A DNA stretch of 64,000 nt from Clostridiales bacterium. Lineage in GTDB: Bacteria; Bacillota; Clostridia; Christensenellales; Borkfalkiaceae. Positions 31,161 through 41,000 of the stretch are shown one piece after another (position 1 is the first letter of the stretch; each line of letters begins with the position of its first letter). Both the position numbers and the translations under genes were made by a program. The DNA lies in assembly GCA_015069285.1 (NCBI GenBank), contig SVIX01000001.1, positions 1 through 64,000 of the forward strand. The letters are read 5' to 3'. The notes below the pieces were generated by a model. It worked only from the letters and a program-made list of their open reading frames with translations, ran no database searches and was not told where the DNA came from.

Positions 31161-31400
31161 ATGATTAAACCGACTAAAAAAATTGCAGACGTTAAACAAA
31201 TGGTAAAAAACTGTTCGGCGCAACGGGTTGCCGTTCGTGTGAATTTAGGCAGGAACAAAAGCGTAAGTTATTCGGGCGTACTTTCGGGCGTTTACCCCGC
31301 CCTCTTCACCGTCAAACCCGACGACGAAGATTTCTTAGGAAAAACGGCGTATTCCTATTCGGACGTCTTATGCGGGAACGTCAAAATCAAACGCTTATAA
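31161..31400 (+). CDS. veg: Veg family protein
   Basis: MIKPTKKIADVKQMVKNCSAQRVAVRVNLGRNKSVSYSGVLSGVYPALFTVKPDD; near ispE; start inside ORF 31005..31400. Confidence 0.85.
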   Translation: MIKPTKKIADVKQMVKNCSAQRVAVRVNLGRNKSVSYSGVLSGVYPALFTVKPDDEDFLGKTAYSYSDVLCGNVKIKRL

Positions 31401-31408
31401 AACGAAAA

Positions 31409-31444
31409 ATCGCCCTCCGCTCTTTTTGCCGAGCGAGGGGCGAT
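31409..31444. terminator. Hairpin ATCGCCCTCCGCTC/GAGCGAGGGGCGAT
   Basis: Imperfect inverted repeat then ATTTTT between convergent veg and sigE. Confidence 0.65.
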
Positions 31445-31490
31445 AAATTTTTACCGACTTTATTTCCGTTTTTGCCACTCTGCCTTGCTA

Positions 31491-32216
31491 TTATTCCATT
31501 TTCGCAATTTCCTTTTTAAGCCTTAAAATAATTTTCTTTTCCAACCTCGATATGTAGCTTTGCGAAATGCCGAGCAAGTCCGCAACGTCCTTTTGCGTCA
31601 TTTCGTCGCCACCGCCCAAACCGAACCGCAAAAACATAATTTTCCGTTCCCGTTCGTTTAATTTTTTCAACGCCTCTTTGAGTTGTTCTTTTTCCGCGCT
31701 CGACTCAATTTCCCCGTACACGCTATCCGCCGAAGTCCCTAAAATATCGGAAAGCAACAATTCGTTCCCCTCAAAATCGGTATTGAGCGGTTCGTCAAAG
31801 GACACCTCGCTTTTCAGTCTTGCCGTACGGCGCAAGTACATTAAAATTTCGTTTTCAATACAGCGCGACGCGTAAGTGGCGAGTTTAATATTTTTATCCG
31901 TTTTGAAAGAATTGATTGCTTTGATAAGCCCAATCGTTCCGATAGAAATTAAATCGTCGTTATCCACGCCCGTATTGTCGAATTTTTTAGCGATGTAAAC
32001 GACGAGCCGTAAATTGCGTTGAATGAGTTCCGCTTTTGCTTTTTCCCGTTCCGCGTCCTCGCCTTCCGCCATCAATTTTAAATGCCTGCCCTCCTCCTCG
32101 GGCGAGAGCGGTAAAGGTAGCGCCTCGCCATCTCCGCATACGTAATCAACGGTATTTTTTGCTTCGGTAAAATTGATTTTTTGTAAAAAAATTCGCAGTA
32201 CTTCCAAGAATTTCAC
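31491..32216 (-). CDS. sigE: Sporulation sigma factor SigE (probable GTG start)
   Basis: [14 protein letters not shown]..., [29 protein letters not shown]...[35 protein letters not shown]. Confidence 0.95.
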   Translation of the reverse strand: MKFLEVLRIFLQKINFTEAKNTVDYVCGDGEALPLPLSPEEEGRHLKLMAEGEDAEREKAKAELIQRNLRLVVYIAKKFDNTGVDNDDLISIGTIGLIKAINSFKTDKNIKLATYASRCIENEILMYLRRTARLKSEVSFDEPLNTDFEGNELLLSDILGTSADSVYGEIESSAEKEQLKEALKKLNERERKIMFLRFGLGGGDEMTQKDVADLLGISQSYISRLEKKIILRLKKEIAKME

Positions 32217-32221
32217 CTTCT

Positions 32222-33016
32222 TCACCTCTTTTTTTTCGTTGTTTCTCCATTTTCCTCTAACGCGCGGGAATGGAGAAGTAATGGATACCCTCTTGATAAC
32301 ATATTCGCCGAAAGCGCAAAATATGCGCCTTTTAAGCGTATCGTTTTTTGCCCGTCTTTTATTTGCAAATCTCCTTGAAAAATGCGCATTTTTTTCTCTC
32401 CCGCAAGCGTCGTTACGGCAATTTCCTCTCCGCGCGTATCCAACCATTCGCCTTCAAAAAGTTCGAATGCAATTTCAGGGGATAAAAAATGTACCCCGTT
32501 CCCTTTATAGCTTGCAAAATTCCCGCTATCGTAAAACCCGAAAAGGCGCAAGCGTTTTTGTTTATAAACGATTTCACAATCGTAAACGAAATTTTCCACC
32601 GCTCGTTTTTGATAAACCGCTTTCACAAAACGCGCGCCTAAAAAAAACAAAACGCAAAAGCCGAGCAAAAGATACGCTCCGCTTGCGTTTAACGCCGTCA
32701 ACGCACCGCCGAAAGCAAAGGAAAAGGCGAAAAAACAGGCAACCGTTTGCAAGAATTTGCGTTTTTTTAGGCAAGGCACAGCCAAAAAACAAAGCAAAAA
32801 CGCAACGCAGGTTTTCAAAAAAAGGGCGACGAGTTCAGGCAAAAACAATAGCGGAAATATTACGGCGAACACTCCGCCGACGGTAGCGGAAACAGCGATT
32901 TTTCGCCACTTTATCGGCAACCTCGACGCTTTTAGCGCAAGGTATAAAAGCGTACCGTCCAGAAAAAAATTTTCTAAAAAAGCGTATTCGACGTAAACGG
33001 TCATAAAATCCCCCAA
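32222..33016 (-). CDS. spoIIGA: Sigma-E processing peptidase SpoIIGA (possible start at 33004)
   Basis: Five-TM N-terminus [24 protein letters not shown] plus C-terminal aspartic-protease-like domain; directly upstream of sigE. Confidence 0.9.
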   Translation of the reverse strand: MGDFMTVYVEYAFLENFFLDGTLLYLALKASRLPIKWRKIAVSATVGGVFAVIFPLLFLPELVALFLKTCVAFLLCFLAVPCLKKRKFLQTVACFFAFSFAFGGALTALNASGAYLLLGFCVLFFLGARFVKAVYQKRAVENFVYDCEIVYKQKRLRLFGFYDSGNFASYKGNGVHFLSPEIAFELFEGEWLDTRGEEIAVTTLAGEKKMRIFQGDLQIKDGQKTIRLKGAYFALSANMLSRGYPLLLHSRALEENGETTKKKR

Positions 33017-33068
33017 TCCTTTTCCACAAAAGGGATTGAGGGTATTATAGCATATTTTTGATAAAATA

Positions 33069-33102
33069 AAAAAAACGCCTTTTGCAAAAAAAGCGTTTTT
33101 AT
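33069..33102. terminator. Hairpin AAAAACGC...GCGTTTTT
   Basis: Inverted repeat with A/T tracts. Confidence 0.5.
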
Positions 33103-33117
33103 TGTCGAAATAATTTA

Positions 33118-33948
33118 TTACTCAAGCGCTTGAATAAGCGTAGGTAAGAGCGGTTCGAATTTTACGCCGTACCAATGCGTTTGGTCGTTTTGGGTAAATT
33201 GAATACAACGCACCGTATAATCGGCGGCGATTTTCGACGCCTCGAACAAAGTTTTGCCCCTAAAAAGCGCGCCTGTAAACGCCGAGGCGTATACGTCGCC
33301 CGTACCGTGGCAACCTTTTGCTATGCGCGTATGCTCGTAATAGGATATTTTGCCCTTTTCGTATACCGCCACGCCCGTCTTATCGGGAGCGTACCCCACG
33401 CCCGTCAAAACTATCGTCGCACAGCCTAATTTGCTCAATTCGTTAAGTAGCGTTTTTATATAGGTTTCGTCGTAGTTTTCTCTATACTCCACGCCTGAAA
33501 GGAAACAAGCCTCGCTAATATTGGGGAGCAAAATATCCGCGGACGGGCAAAGCGTTTTCATCGCCTCCACGTACGCTTCGTCGAAAATGGGATAGAGTTT
33601 ACCGTTATCCGCAAAGGCGGGGTCTACGATTTTTACGGCGTTCAGTTTGCCTAAGGTATCTAAAATTTCTTTGACGAACGCCACCTGTTTGACGCTACCC
33701 AAATACCCCGTATAAATGCCGTCGAATTGGATATTTTCATTCTTCCAATGCTTGCAAATTTGGGGTATATCGTCCGTCAAATCGCGGAAAGTAAAACCGC
33801 TAAATCCTGCCGTATGCGTGGATAATACCGCTGACGGCAACACGCAAGTTTCGTGTCCGCAAGCCGATAAAATGGGCAACGCCACGGTCAGCGAGCATTG
33901 TCCCACGCAGGAAATATCCTGTATCGTTAATAATTTTTTATAGTCCAT
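33118..33948 (-). CDS. Pyridoxamine/pyridoxal kinase-like (ribokinase fold)
   Basis: CVGQCSLTVALPILSACG...LPSAVLSTHT, GCHGTGDVYASAFTGAL. Confidence 0.85.
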   Translation of the reverse strand: MDYKKLLTIQDISCVGQCSLTVALPILSACGHETCVLPSAVLSTHTAGFSGFTFRDLTDDIPQICKHWKNENIQFDGIYTGYLGSVKQVAFVKEILDTLGKLNAVKIVDPAFADNGKLYPIFDEAYVEAMKTLCPSADILLPNISEACFLSGVEYRENYDETYIKTLLNELSKLGCATIVLTGVGYAPDKTGVAVYEKGKISYYEHTRIAKGCHGTGDVYASAFTGALFRGKTLFEASKIAADYTVRCIQFTQNDQTHWYGVKFEPLLPTLIQALE

Positions 33949-33983
33949 AAGTATTGCCTCCTTGCTCCGTTTTCTATAAGGCG

Positions 33984-34343
33984 TTAAAACGCGTATTTGT
34001 AATATTCGATTTTTCCGTCCGCGTAAACTTCGATAACGTCAAACCGCGCGTTGGGTTCTTCCCCCGTTTTCGCGCCGTAATAACGGGCGAGCTGATAATA
34101 GCGTTTTTGTTTCTCCGCGCCCACCGCTTCTTTGGGCGCGCCGTATTTATCGTCCGTACGCGTTTTCACTTCGATAAAAGCAATTTCGTCACCGTCCATA
34201 GCAACGATATCCGCCTCTCCGAAAGGGGTACGGTAATTGGTCTGCAAAATTTTATAGCCCTGTTTTTTTAAATAGCTCAAAGCTAACCGCTCGCCCTTTT
34301 TGCCTAAAACTTTTTTGTGAACGTCCTGCGGTGAATTGCGCAT
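33984..34343 (-). CDS. UPF0102/YraN family endonuclease-like protein
   Basis: GERLALSYLKKQGYKILQTNYRTPFGEADIVAMDGDEIAFIEVKTR; overlaps rnhB by 40 nt. Confidence 0.9.
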   Translation of the reverse strand: MRNSPQDVHKKVLGKKGERLALSYLKKQGYKILQTNYRTPFGEADIVAMDGDEIAFIEVKTRTDDKYGAPKEAVGAEKQKRYYQLARYYGAKTGEEPNARFDVIEVYADGKIEYYKYAF

Positions 34344-34924
34344 AACCCGTGCTCCTTAATGCCGTTAATATGTTCCGCCGTACCGTAGCCTTTATTTTTT
34401 TCGAAAGCGTACTGCGGATACGTTTTTGCGTACTCGTCCATCAACGCGTCACGGTGCACTTTTGCTATGATGCTCGCCGAGGCTATCGAATAGGAAAGCG
34501 CGTCGCCGTGGACTACGCTTTTTTGCGGAAAGGGAATATCTATCGTCATATTCCCGTCCGTTAAAACGGTATCGGGAGAAAGGGATAGCTCTTCTACCGC
34601 GCGTTTCATTCCGAGTTTGGTCGCCTCTAAAATATTAATTTCGTCAATTACTTTTTCGCTAATTTCGACGATACGATAACAAATTGCCGTTTGTTTGATT
34701 TTTTCGGCGAGTTCTTCCCGTTTTTTAGCGGAAAGTTTTTTACTGTCGTCCACGCCCACGATAATTTTATCTTCGTCCAACGGCATAATTACCGCCGCGC
34801 AAACGACGGGACCGGCAAGCGGGCCTCTGCCTACTTCGTCCACGCCCGCAATATACGTTTTGCCTTGCGCTTGTAACGCGCGTTCGTATTGCAATTTCTC
34901 TTCTGCATTCCAAATTTTCTTCAT
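34304..34924 (-). CDS. rnhB: Ribonuclease HII
   Basis: AGVDEVGRGPLAGPVVCAAV. Confidence 0.97.
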   Translation of the reverse strand: MKKIWNAEEKLQYERALQAQGKTYIAGVDEVGRGPLAGPVVCAAVIMPLDEDKIIVGVDDSKKLSAKKREELAEKIKQTAICYRIVEISEKVIDEINILEATKLGMKRAVEELSLSPDTVLTDGNMTIDIPFPQKSVVHGDALSYSIASASIIAKVHRDALMDEYAKTYPQYAFEKNKGYGTAEHINGIKEHGLCAIHRRTFTKKF

Positions 34925-34931
34925 TTTTATA

Positions 34932-35792
34932 TTACCAAGTAAAGTCTTCGTATTCTTTGGGATTTTCCAAGGTAATTTTACCTAATCTACCCTTTCTGAA
35001 ATCGTCGATAAGCGCTTTTGCGCCACGCTCGTAATCAAATTCACCGCCACGCAAAATAAACCCTCTGCGCTTGCAAACCGTTTCGTACATAGGAAGTTTT
35101 TCTTCAAAATCGGTGATACCGTAGCGTTCGGTTAAGCTTTGCGGATATTTTTCGGCAAGCTCGCCCAAAAGTTCCAACGCAATATCGTCCATATCCAAAA
35201 TATCGTCGTTGATACTGCCGATATAGGCAAGATGTCGGGCGTGATATTGATTTTCAAAGGAGGGTGGCATCGTACCCGGCGTATCCAATAAATCGAACGC
35301 TCCGCATTTAAGCCAACGCACGTCGCGCGTTACGCCTGCTTTATCCCCCGTTTTTGCGCGTTTTTGTCCGCTGATTAAATTGACGAGCGTACTTTTCCCC
35401 GTGTTGGGAATACCTGCTACCATAAACCGAAAAACACGGTTTACGCCTTTGGCTTGCGCGCGCGCGCGTTTTTCGTCCGTGATTTGAATGAGTTTTTGTA
35501 AAATGATTTTTTTCGCGGACGGATTGGTGCAATCGCATTTTACGCAATATTTACCCTTTTCGGTAAACAATTTGATAAAACCGTCCGTCTTGGCGGAATC
35601 GGCGAGGTCTGCTTTATTTAAAAGGTACAAAACGGGTTTTTCGCCGAAAATTTTCTTGAAATTTTTATTGACGGTCGCCATTGGCGCGCGCGCGTCTAAT
35701 ACGCATACGATACCGTCGCATAAATCGCGTTTTTCTTCCATATCGCGCATCGCGCGCGTCATGTGCCCGGGAAACCATTGTATATTTTTCAT
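34932..35792 (-). CDS. rbgA: Ribosome biogenesis GTPase RbgA/YlqF
   Basis: WFPGHMTRAMRD, circularly permuted GTPase motifs, GIPNTGKSTLVNLI. Confidence 0.97.
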   Translation of the reverse strand: MKNIQWFPGHMTRAMRDMEEKRDLCDGIVCVLDARAPMATVNKNFKKIFGEKPVLYLLNKADLADSAKTDGFIKLFTEKGKYCVKCDCTNPSAKKIILQKLIQITDEKRARAQAKGVNRVFRFMVAGIPNTGKSTLVNLISGQKRAKTGDKAGVTRDVRWLKCGAFDLLDTPGTMPPSFENQYHARHLAYIGSINDDILDMDDIALELLGELAEKYPQSLTERYGITDFEEKLPMYETVCKRRGFILRGGEFDYERGAKALIDDFRKGRLGKITLENPKEYEDFTW

Positions 35793-35796
35793 TTCT

Positions 35797-36462
35797 TCAC
35801 CTTAAAAGATCAGGACGGCGTTTTTTTGTGAGCTCAAGCGATTGCTCCCTGCGCCATTTGTCGATTTTGCCGTGGTCACCGCTACGCAATACCTCGGGAA
35901 CGGGAATTCCCTTGTATTCTTGCGGACGGGTGTACTGTGGATACTCTAATAAATTGTCGGAAAAACTCTCGTCCACGAGCGACGACGGACTGATAACGCC
36001 GTCCACGTATCGGGATACGCAATCGGCTACCACCATCGCGGGAAGTTCACCGCCCGTTAAAACGTAATCGCCGATAGATATTTCTTCGTCTATGAATAAA
36101 TCGATTGCGCGTTGGTCTACCCCTTCGTAATGCCCGCAAAGTAAAATTAAATGTTCGTATTCCAAAAGCTGAAATACCTTTTGCTGACGAAAGGTTTCCC
36201 CTTTGGGGGACATATAAATTCTGCGCGCTTTGTGGTCGGGGTCGATTGCCTCGATAGCGCTACCAATCGGTTGGGGCATCATCACCATACCCGCACCGCC
36301 ACCGAAAGGATAATCGTCGCATTTTAAATGTTTATCCTCCGTGTAATCGCGTAAATTGACGATATTGATTTGAATTTTGCCTTGGTTTTGCGCTCTTCCC
36401 AAAATACTGCCTTGTACGGCTGAAAACATTTCGGGGAAAAGGGTTAAAATGTCTATCCTCAT
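35797..36462 (-). CDS. trmD: tRNA (guanine-N1)-methyltransferase
   Basis: MRIDILTLFPEMF, DDYPFGGGAGMVM, ILLCGHYEGVDQR, EISIGDYVLTGGE. Confidence 0.98.
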   Translation of the reverse strand: MRIDILTLFPEMFSAVQGSILGRAQNQGKIQINIVNLRDYTEDKHLKCDDYPFGGGAGMVMMPQPIGSAIEAIDPDHKARRIYMSPKGETFRQQKVFQLLEYEHLILLCGHYEGVDQRAIDLFIDEEISIGDYVLTGGELPAMVVADCVSRYVDGVISPSSLVDESFSDNLLEYPQYTRPQEYKGIPVPEVLRSGDHGKIDKWRREQSLELTKKRRPDLLR

Positions 36463-36518
36463 AGTTTATCCTTAAAAGAGGGTATGAACGTGTTCAACTC
36501 GTACATGCCCTCTCGGTT

Positions 36519-37415
36519 TTATAAAATTGCGTCCACGAATTCCTTGCTGTCGAAAAATTCTAAATCTTCCATTTTTTCGCCTACGCCAGCGAAAAGCACG
36601 GGCAAGGAAAGTTCGGACGATAACGAGAAAACGAACCCGCCTTTTGCCGTACCGTCCAATTTCGTCAGCACGATACCGTCAAGTTCTACAGCCTCGTCGA
36701 AAACGCGGGCTTGATTGACGGCGTTTTGCCCCGTCGTGGCGTCAAGCACCAACAGTTTCAAAAAATCGGCGTCGGGATATTCGCGACGAACGACTCTGTC
36801 CATTTTACGAAGCTCGTTCATTAGATTGTCTTTATTATGCAACCGTCCCGCCGTATCGATAATGACGACGTCCGTCTTTTTGGCTTTCGCCGAAGATACG
36901 GCGTCAAAGATAACAGCCGACGGGTCGCTCCCCTCTTCGTGTTTCACGATTCTTACCTTGGCGCGTTCAGCCCAAACGGTGAGTTGTTCGCTTGCCGCCG
37001 CGCGGAAAGTATCCGCCGCCGCAACGGTAACCGTTTTGCGTTTGGATAAAAAGTAGTTGGCGAGTTTGCCTACCGTCGTCGTTTTGCCTACGCCGTTTAC
37101 CCCTACGAGCATAATCACGCAAGGATACGAAGGCGGTTCGACTTCGCTTTCTTCCAGCATATCGGTAAGAACCTTTTTTAATAAAGAAATAACGTAGTTT
37201 TCGTCTTTAAGTTTTTCGGCAATCGCCTGTTGCTTGACGCGGGAAACGACTTCCTCCGCCGTAGACACCGAAACGTCCGCGGAAATGAGAATTTCCTCTA
37301 ATTCGTCGTAAAATTCGTTGCCGAGTTTATTTTTAGAAAAGAGTACGCGCAATTTTTCCGAAAGTCCTGCTTTCGTCTTTTTTAACGCGCCGAAAAGTTT
37401 TGAAAATATACCCAT
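36519..37415 (-). CDS. ftsY: Signal recognition particle receptor FtsY
   Basis: GVNGVGKTTTVGKLA, DTAGRLHN, TKLDGTAKGG; start corrected to 37415. Confidence 0.97.
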   Translation of the reverse strand: MGIFSKLFGALKKTKAGLSEKLRVLFSKNKLGNEFYDELEEILISADVSVSTAEEVVSRVKQQAIAEKLKDENYVISLLKKVLTDMLEESEVEPPSYPCVIMLVGVNGVGKTTTVGKLANYFLSKRKTVTVAAADTFRAAASEQLTVWAERAKVRIVKHEEGSDPSAVIFDAVSSAKAKKTDVVIIDTAGRLHNKDNLMNELRKMDRVVRREYPDADFLKLLVLDATTGQNAVNQARVFDEAVELDGIVLTKLDGTAKGGFVFSLSSELSLPVLFAGVGEKMEDLEFFDSKEFVDAIL

Positions 37416-37467
37416 GGTTTGTTCCTTATAGATTGTGGAAAAATTATAATAACGTACTTCGTACAAA

Positions 37468-37938
37468 AACGCTTGCGCGTTGGTTGCGCAACCTACGGTT
37501 GCTTGTCGGAAGGCTTTGTTTTTGCGAGGGCTCTGCCCTCAACCTCCCGCAAGGGGATAACTTCTCGCGCAAGGCAAGGTGAACCTTGCGCTCGGTCACC
37601 GTTCGCGCTTACTTATGCGCTCACTCATCTCGCCCCTACAAAGCATTATCAATGCTTTGCTTTACGGGTAGCTCGTCCTCAACCTTTTGACTTGGGTTTC
37701 CGCGCGCCGACACGGTCGGCAAGAACGCTTGCGCGTTGGTTGCGCAACCTACGGTTGCTTGTCGGAAGGCTTTGTTTTTGCGAGGGCTCTTCTCACGCAA
37801 GGCAAGGTGAACCTTGCGCTCGGTCACCGTTCGCGCGAGGCTTATGCGCTCACTCATCTCGCCCCTACAAAGCATTATCAATGCTTTGCTTTACGGGTAG
37901 CTCGTCCTCAACCTTTTGTTTTGGGTTTCCGCACGCCG
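37468..37938. repeat. Two direct copies (37468-37709 and 37724-37938) of a structured intergenic unit, period 256 bp
   Basis: Near-identical blocks, e.g. AACGCTTGCGCGTTGGTTGCGCAACCTACGGTTGCTTGTCGGAAGGCTTTGTTTTTGCGAGGGCTCT and CTACAAAGCATTATCAATGCTTTGCTTTACGGGTAGCTCGTCCTCAACCTTTTG. Confidence 0.85.
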
Positions 37939-38040
37939 TAAAATGCGGAGATGCGAGCAGTTCAAGGCGTTGCGAAGGAGCTTACAGATAGTAAGTGACT
38001 GAGCAACAACGATGAAATGCGACGCATATACGCGTTTTAC
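37938..38040. repeat. AGTTCAAGGCG-type hairpin repeat
   Basis: Outer arms GTAAAATGCG/CGCGTTTTAC, inner CTTAC-agata-GTAAG, then GTGACTGA and GAAATGCGACG shared with 50.9-51.2 kb copies. Confidence 0.7.
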
Positions 38041-38063
38041 ATTAAGCGGTTTACATTGGCATT

Positions 38064-41000
38064 TTAGTCTACCGCGCCCGGTCCTAACTTACTCTCTACC
38101 TCCGCCAATTTGACGGATACGATTTTGGATACGCCCTTTTCTTGCATCGTTACGCCGAATAAGCTGTCTGCTTGGTTCATCGTCGGCTTTCTGTGCGTGA
38201 TGACGATAAATTGCGTTTCTTCCGCAAACCGCTTTAAATAGGACGCGAATCTATCCACGTTGGCGTCGTCGAGCGCCGCTTCGATTTCGTCCAAAATACA
38301 GAAGGGCATCGGATGCGATTTCAAAATAGCGAATAATATGGCGATTGCCGTAAGCGCGCGTTCACCGCCCGAAAGCAAGGAAATTTTCGTAAGCTTTTTG
38401 CCCGGAGGACACGCCACGATTTCAATACCTGCGTTGAGCGGGTCTTCGCCTTCTTCGTAATTGATTTGTAATTCCGCTTTACCGCCACCAAAAAGTTCTT
38501 TAAAGGTGATTTTAAAGTTTTCGTTAATTTGCTCGAAACCTGCGTTGAAAAGGCGCAACATTTCGCCTCGGATTTCCTCCAACACCTGTTGTAAATCGTC
38601 AATGCCTTTTTGTAAATCGTCGCGTTGAACGAGCATTTCGTCACAATGTTCTTTTTCGAACTCGTATTCTTCCACGGCGTTGGGATTTACAGCGCCGAGC
38701 ATCGTAATTTTACGCTTTAACGCCGATATCGTTTGCGCGCTTTCCTCTACGTTAAAGTTTTCCGCGCGGTATTGCAAACAGCCTTCGTAGTCCAAACCGT
38801 ACGCCTCGTCTACGCGTAAACGCAAGTTTTCCAAATTGGTGTCGATTTTACTGATTTCCAACTCGCATCTATACCGTTTGTCGCTTTGTTTGGTAAGCGT
38901 TTCCTGCATAGCCGTCTTTTCTTCTTCCAACGACATTTGCTTTGCGTTAATTTCTTCTTTTTCCTGCGTAATCGCGTTGATTTCGTCGATAATCGCTTGT
39001 ACCGCCGCGCGTTCTTCTTCGGTGAGTTGCTTTTCCGCCTCTTCCGCCTCCAAAGCGTTGAGCTTGGTTTGCGTTTCCGTGCGTTCGTATTCCATATCCA
39101 AAATACGCTTGACGAGTTCTTCCTTTTCCACCGTTAAACGGGCAACCGTTTCTTCTTGCTGTTCGAGAGCCGAACGCAAACTTGCGTATTCGATTTCCGC
39201 CTTTTTGAGCGTTTCGCTCTTTTGCGCGCGTTCGTCTTTAAACGCGTCGCATTGGCTACGCTGATGTTCCATTTCCTCTTGCGCGTTCATACGGCGGGAT
39301 TTGATTTCTTCTTCGCTAAGCGACGAATTCGCTTCTTCCGATTCAAGTTGCGCAAGCTTGGTTTTAAATTCTTCCAACGCCTCTCTATACGTTTGCGCGT
39401 CCCCTTCCGCCTCTTCGATTTGTTCGGTCAAAGCGGTGACGCGTTGATTGAGCGCGGAAATTTCGCCGTGCGCGTTTTGGTATTTTTCACGCAGAGCGTC
39501 TACCGCCTCTTCCGCGTCTTTGCGCGCCTTTTCGCTTTCGGCGATTGCCGTTTTTAATTTTTCGATATATTTTTGTTTGCGCGCGATATTTTCTCTACAT
39601 TCTTGTATCTTACGCTCGTTAGAAAGCAACGAACCGATATTTTTACCACGGCTACCGCCCGTCATCGAACCGCCCGTGGCGATAATATCGCCGTCCAAAG
39701 TTACGATTTTGAACATATTGCCATACTTTTTCGCAATCGTCGTAGCGTTGGCGATATTGTCGCAAATAAGGGTATTGCCCAATAAATTGGAAATGACGTT
39801 ATAATAGTATTCGTCGTAATGTACAAGTTCGGTAGCAAGTCCCATAGCGCCTCTTTCGTCCAAAGCGCGACGGATTTCACGCGTATCGGGACGGGGACGC
39901 ATACTTGCTACGGGCAGGAAGGTTACGATACCGCCACCCGTACGCTTTAAGTATTCGATTAAGTATTTCGCGTCGTCCGCCGTGGGCGTTACGACGTTTT
40001 GCATCGCTCCGCCAAACGCCGTTTCGATTGCCGTTTCGTATCTTTGGTCGGTAGAAACGACGTCCGCAAGCGCACCGCGGAGATGTTTTCCTATGTCGCC
40101 GTTGGTTTTGGAAATAGAAAGCAACCGACGAACGGAATCTTTATAGCCGTCAAAACGGTTTTTTAAACTAACGTACATTTCCAAGTTTTCACGCAAGGAC
40201 GCAAGTTGACCGTTGGCGTTGAAGAGTTCTTGGTTAAAATCGTTAATCGTGAGTTGCATTTCACGCGCTTCTTCTTGCTTTTCCTCAAACTCTTCCATAT
40301 CCGCGCGAGAATTTTTTTCCAAATTTTTCAAATCCCGTTGCACGGAGGCAAGCTCGTCCTTTAAACGTTCTTTCCTCTCTTGCGTCTTTTGGATTGCCCT
40401 TTCAAGCTCGGAAATTCTGTCCTTCGTCGCCTCCATTCTTGCAGAAAGCGTACCTAAGTTCTTTTTAAGCTCGGACAAGTCGTCCGCCGTAGAAAGTTGG
40501 CTTTGACGGTTTTCGTCCGAAAGTTTTTCGAAAAGTTCTATTTTTTTCTCTAACGAGGCGATGGCAACGCGCAAGCTTTCCGTTTGCGTTTCCAATTCCA
40601 AAATACGCTTATTATCTTCGGCGTTTTTACGCGTCGTCACGGCTATTTCGTCGTCGATTTCACCGATGCGGACCTTACTTGCCTCTAACATTTCGCCCGC
40701 CGCTTCGATTTGGGAACGGTACGTTTTAATACGCTCTTGCACCAAACGCAATTCCCCGTCTTTACGTTCGTTACCAACGGAAAGTTCCACACGGCTGTCG
40801 TTGAGTTCGCTTAAACGCAAATCCGCTTGGCTTATCTTTTCACGGTTTTCGTCCAAGCGACGGTTGATAAGCTCGATTTTGGTGTTTAAATCGATGATTT
40901 TATCGGAGATAGCGACGATATCCTTGCGGTATTTGCCTTTTTCGCCCTCCGCCGTTTCATAGCGGTAAATATAAGTATTCGCCTCTTGGATTTTGAGCGC

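Noticed and set aside
37419-37991. 190-aa and 84-aa + ORFs between ftsY and smc
   Set aside because: Translations of the duplicated structured repeat; no domain or RBS support.
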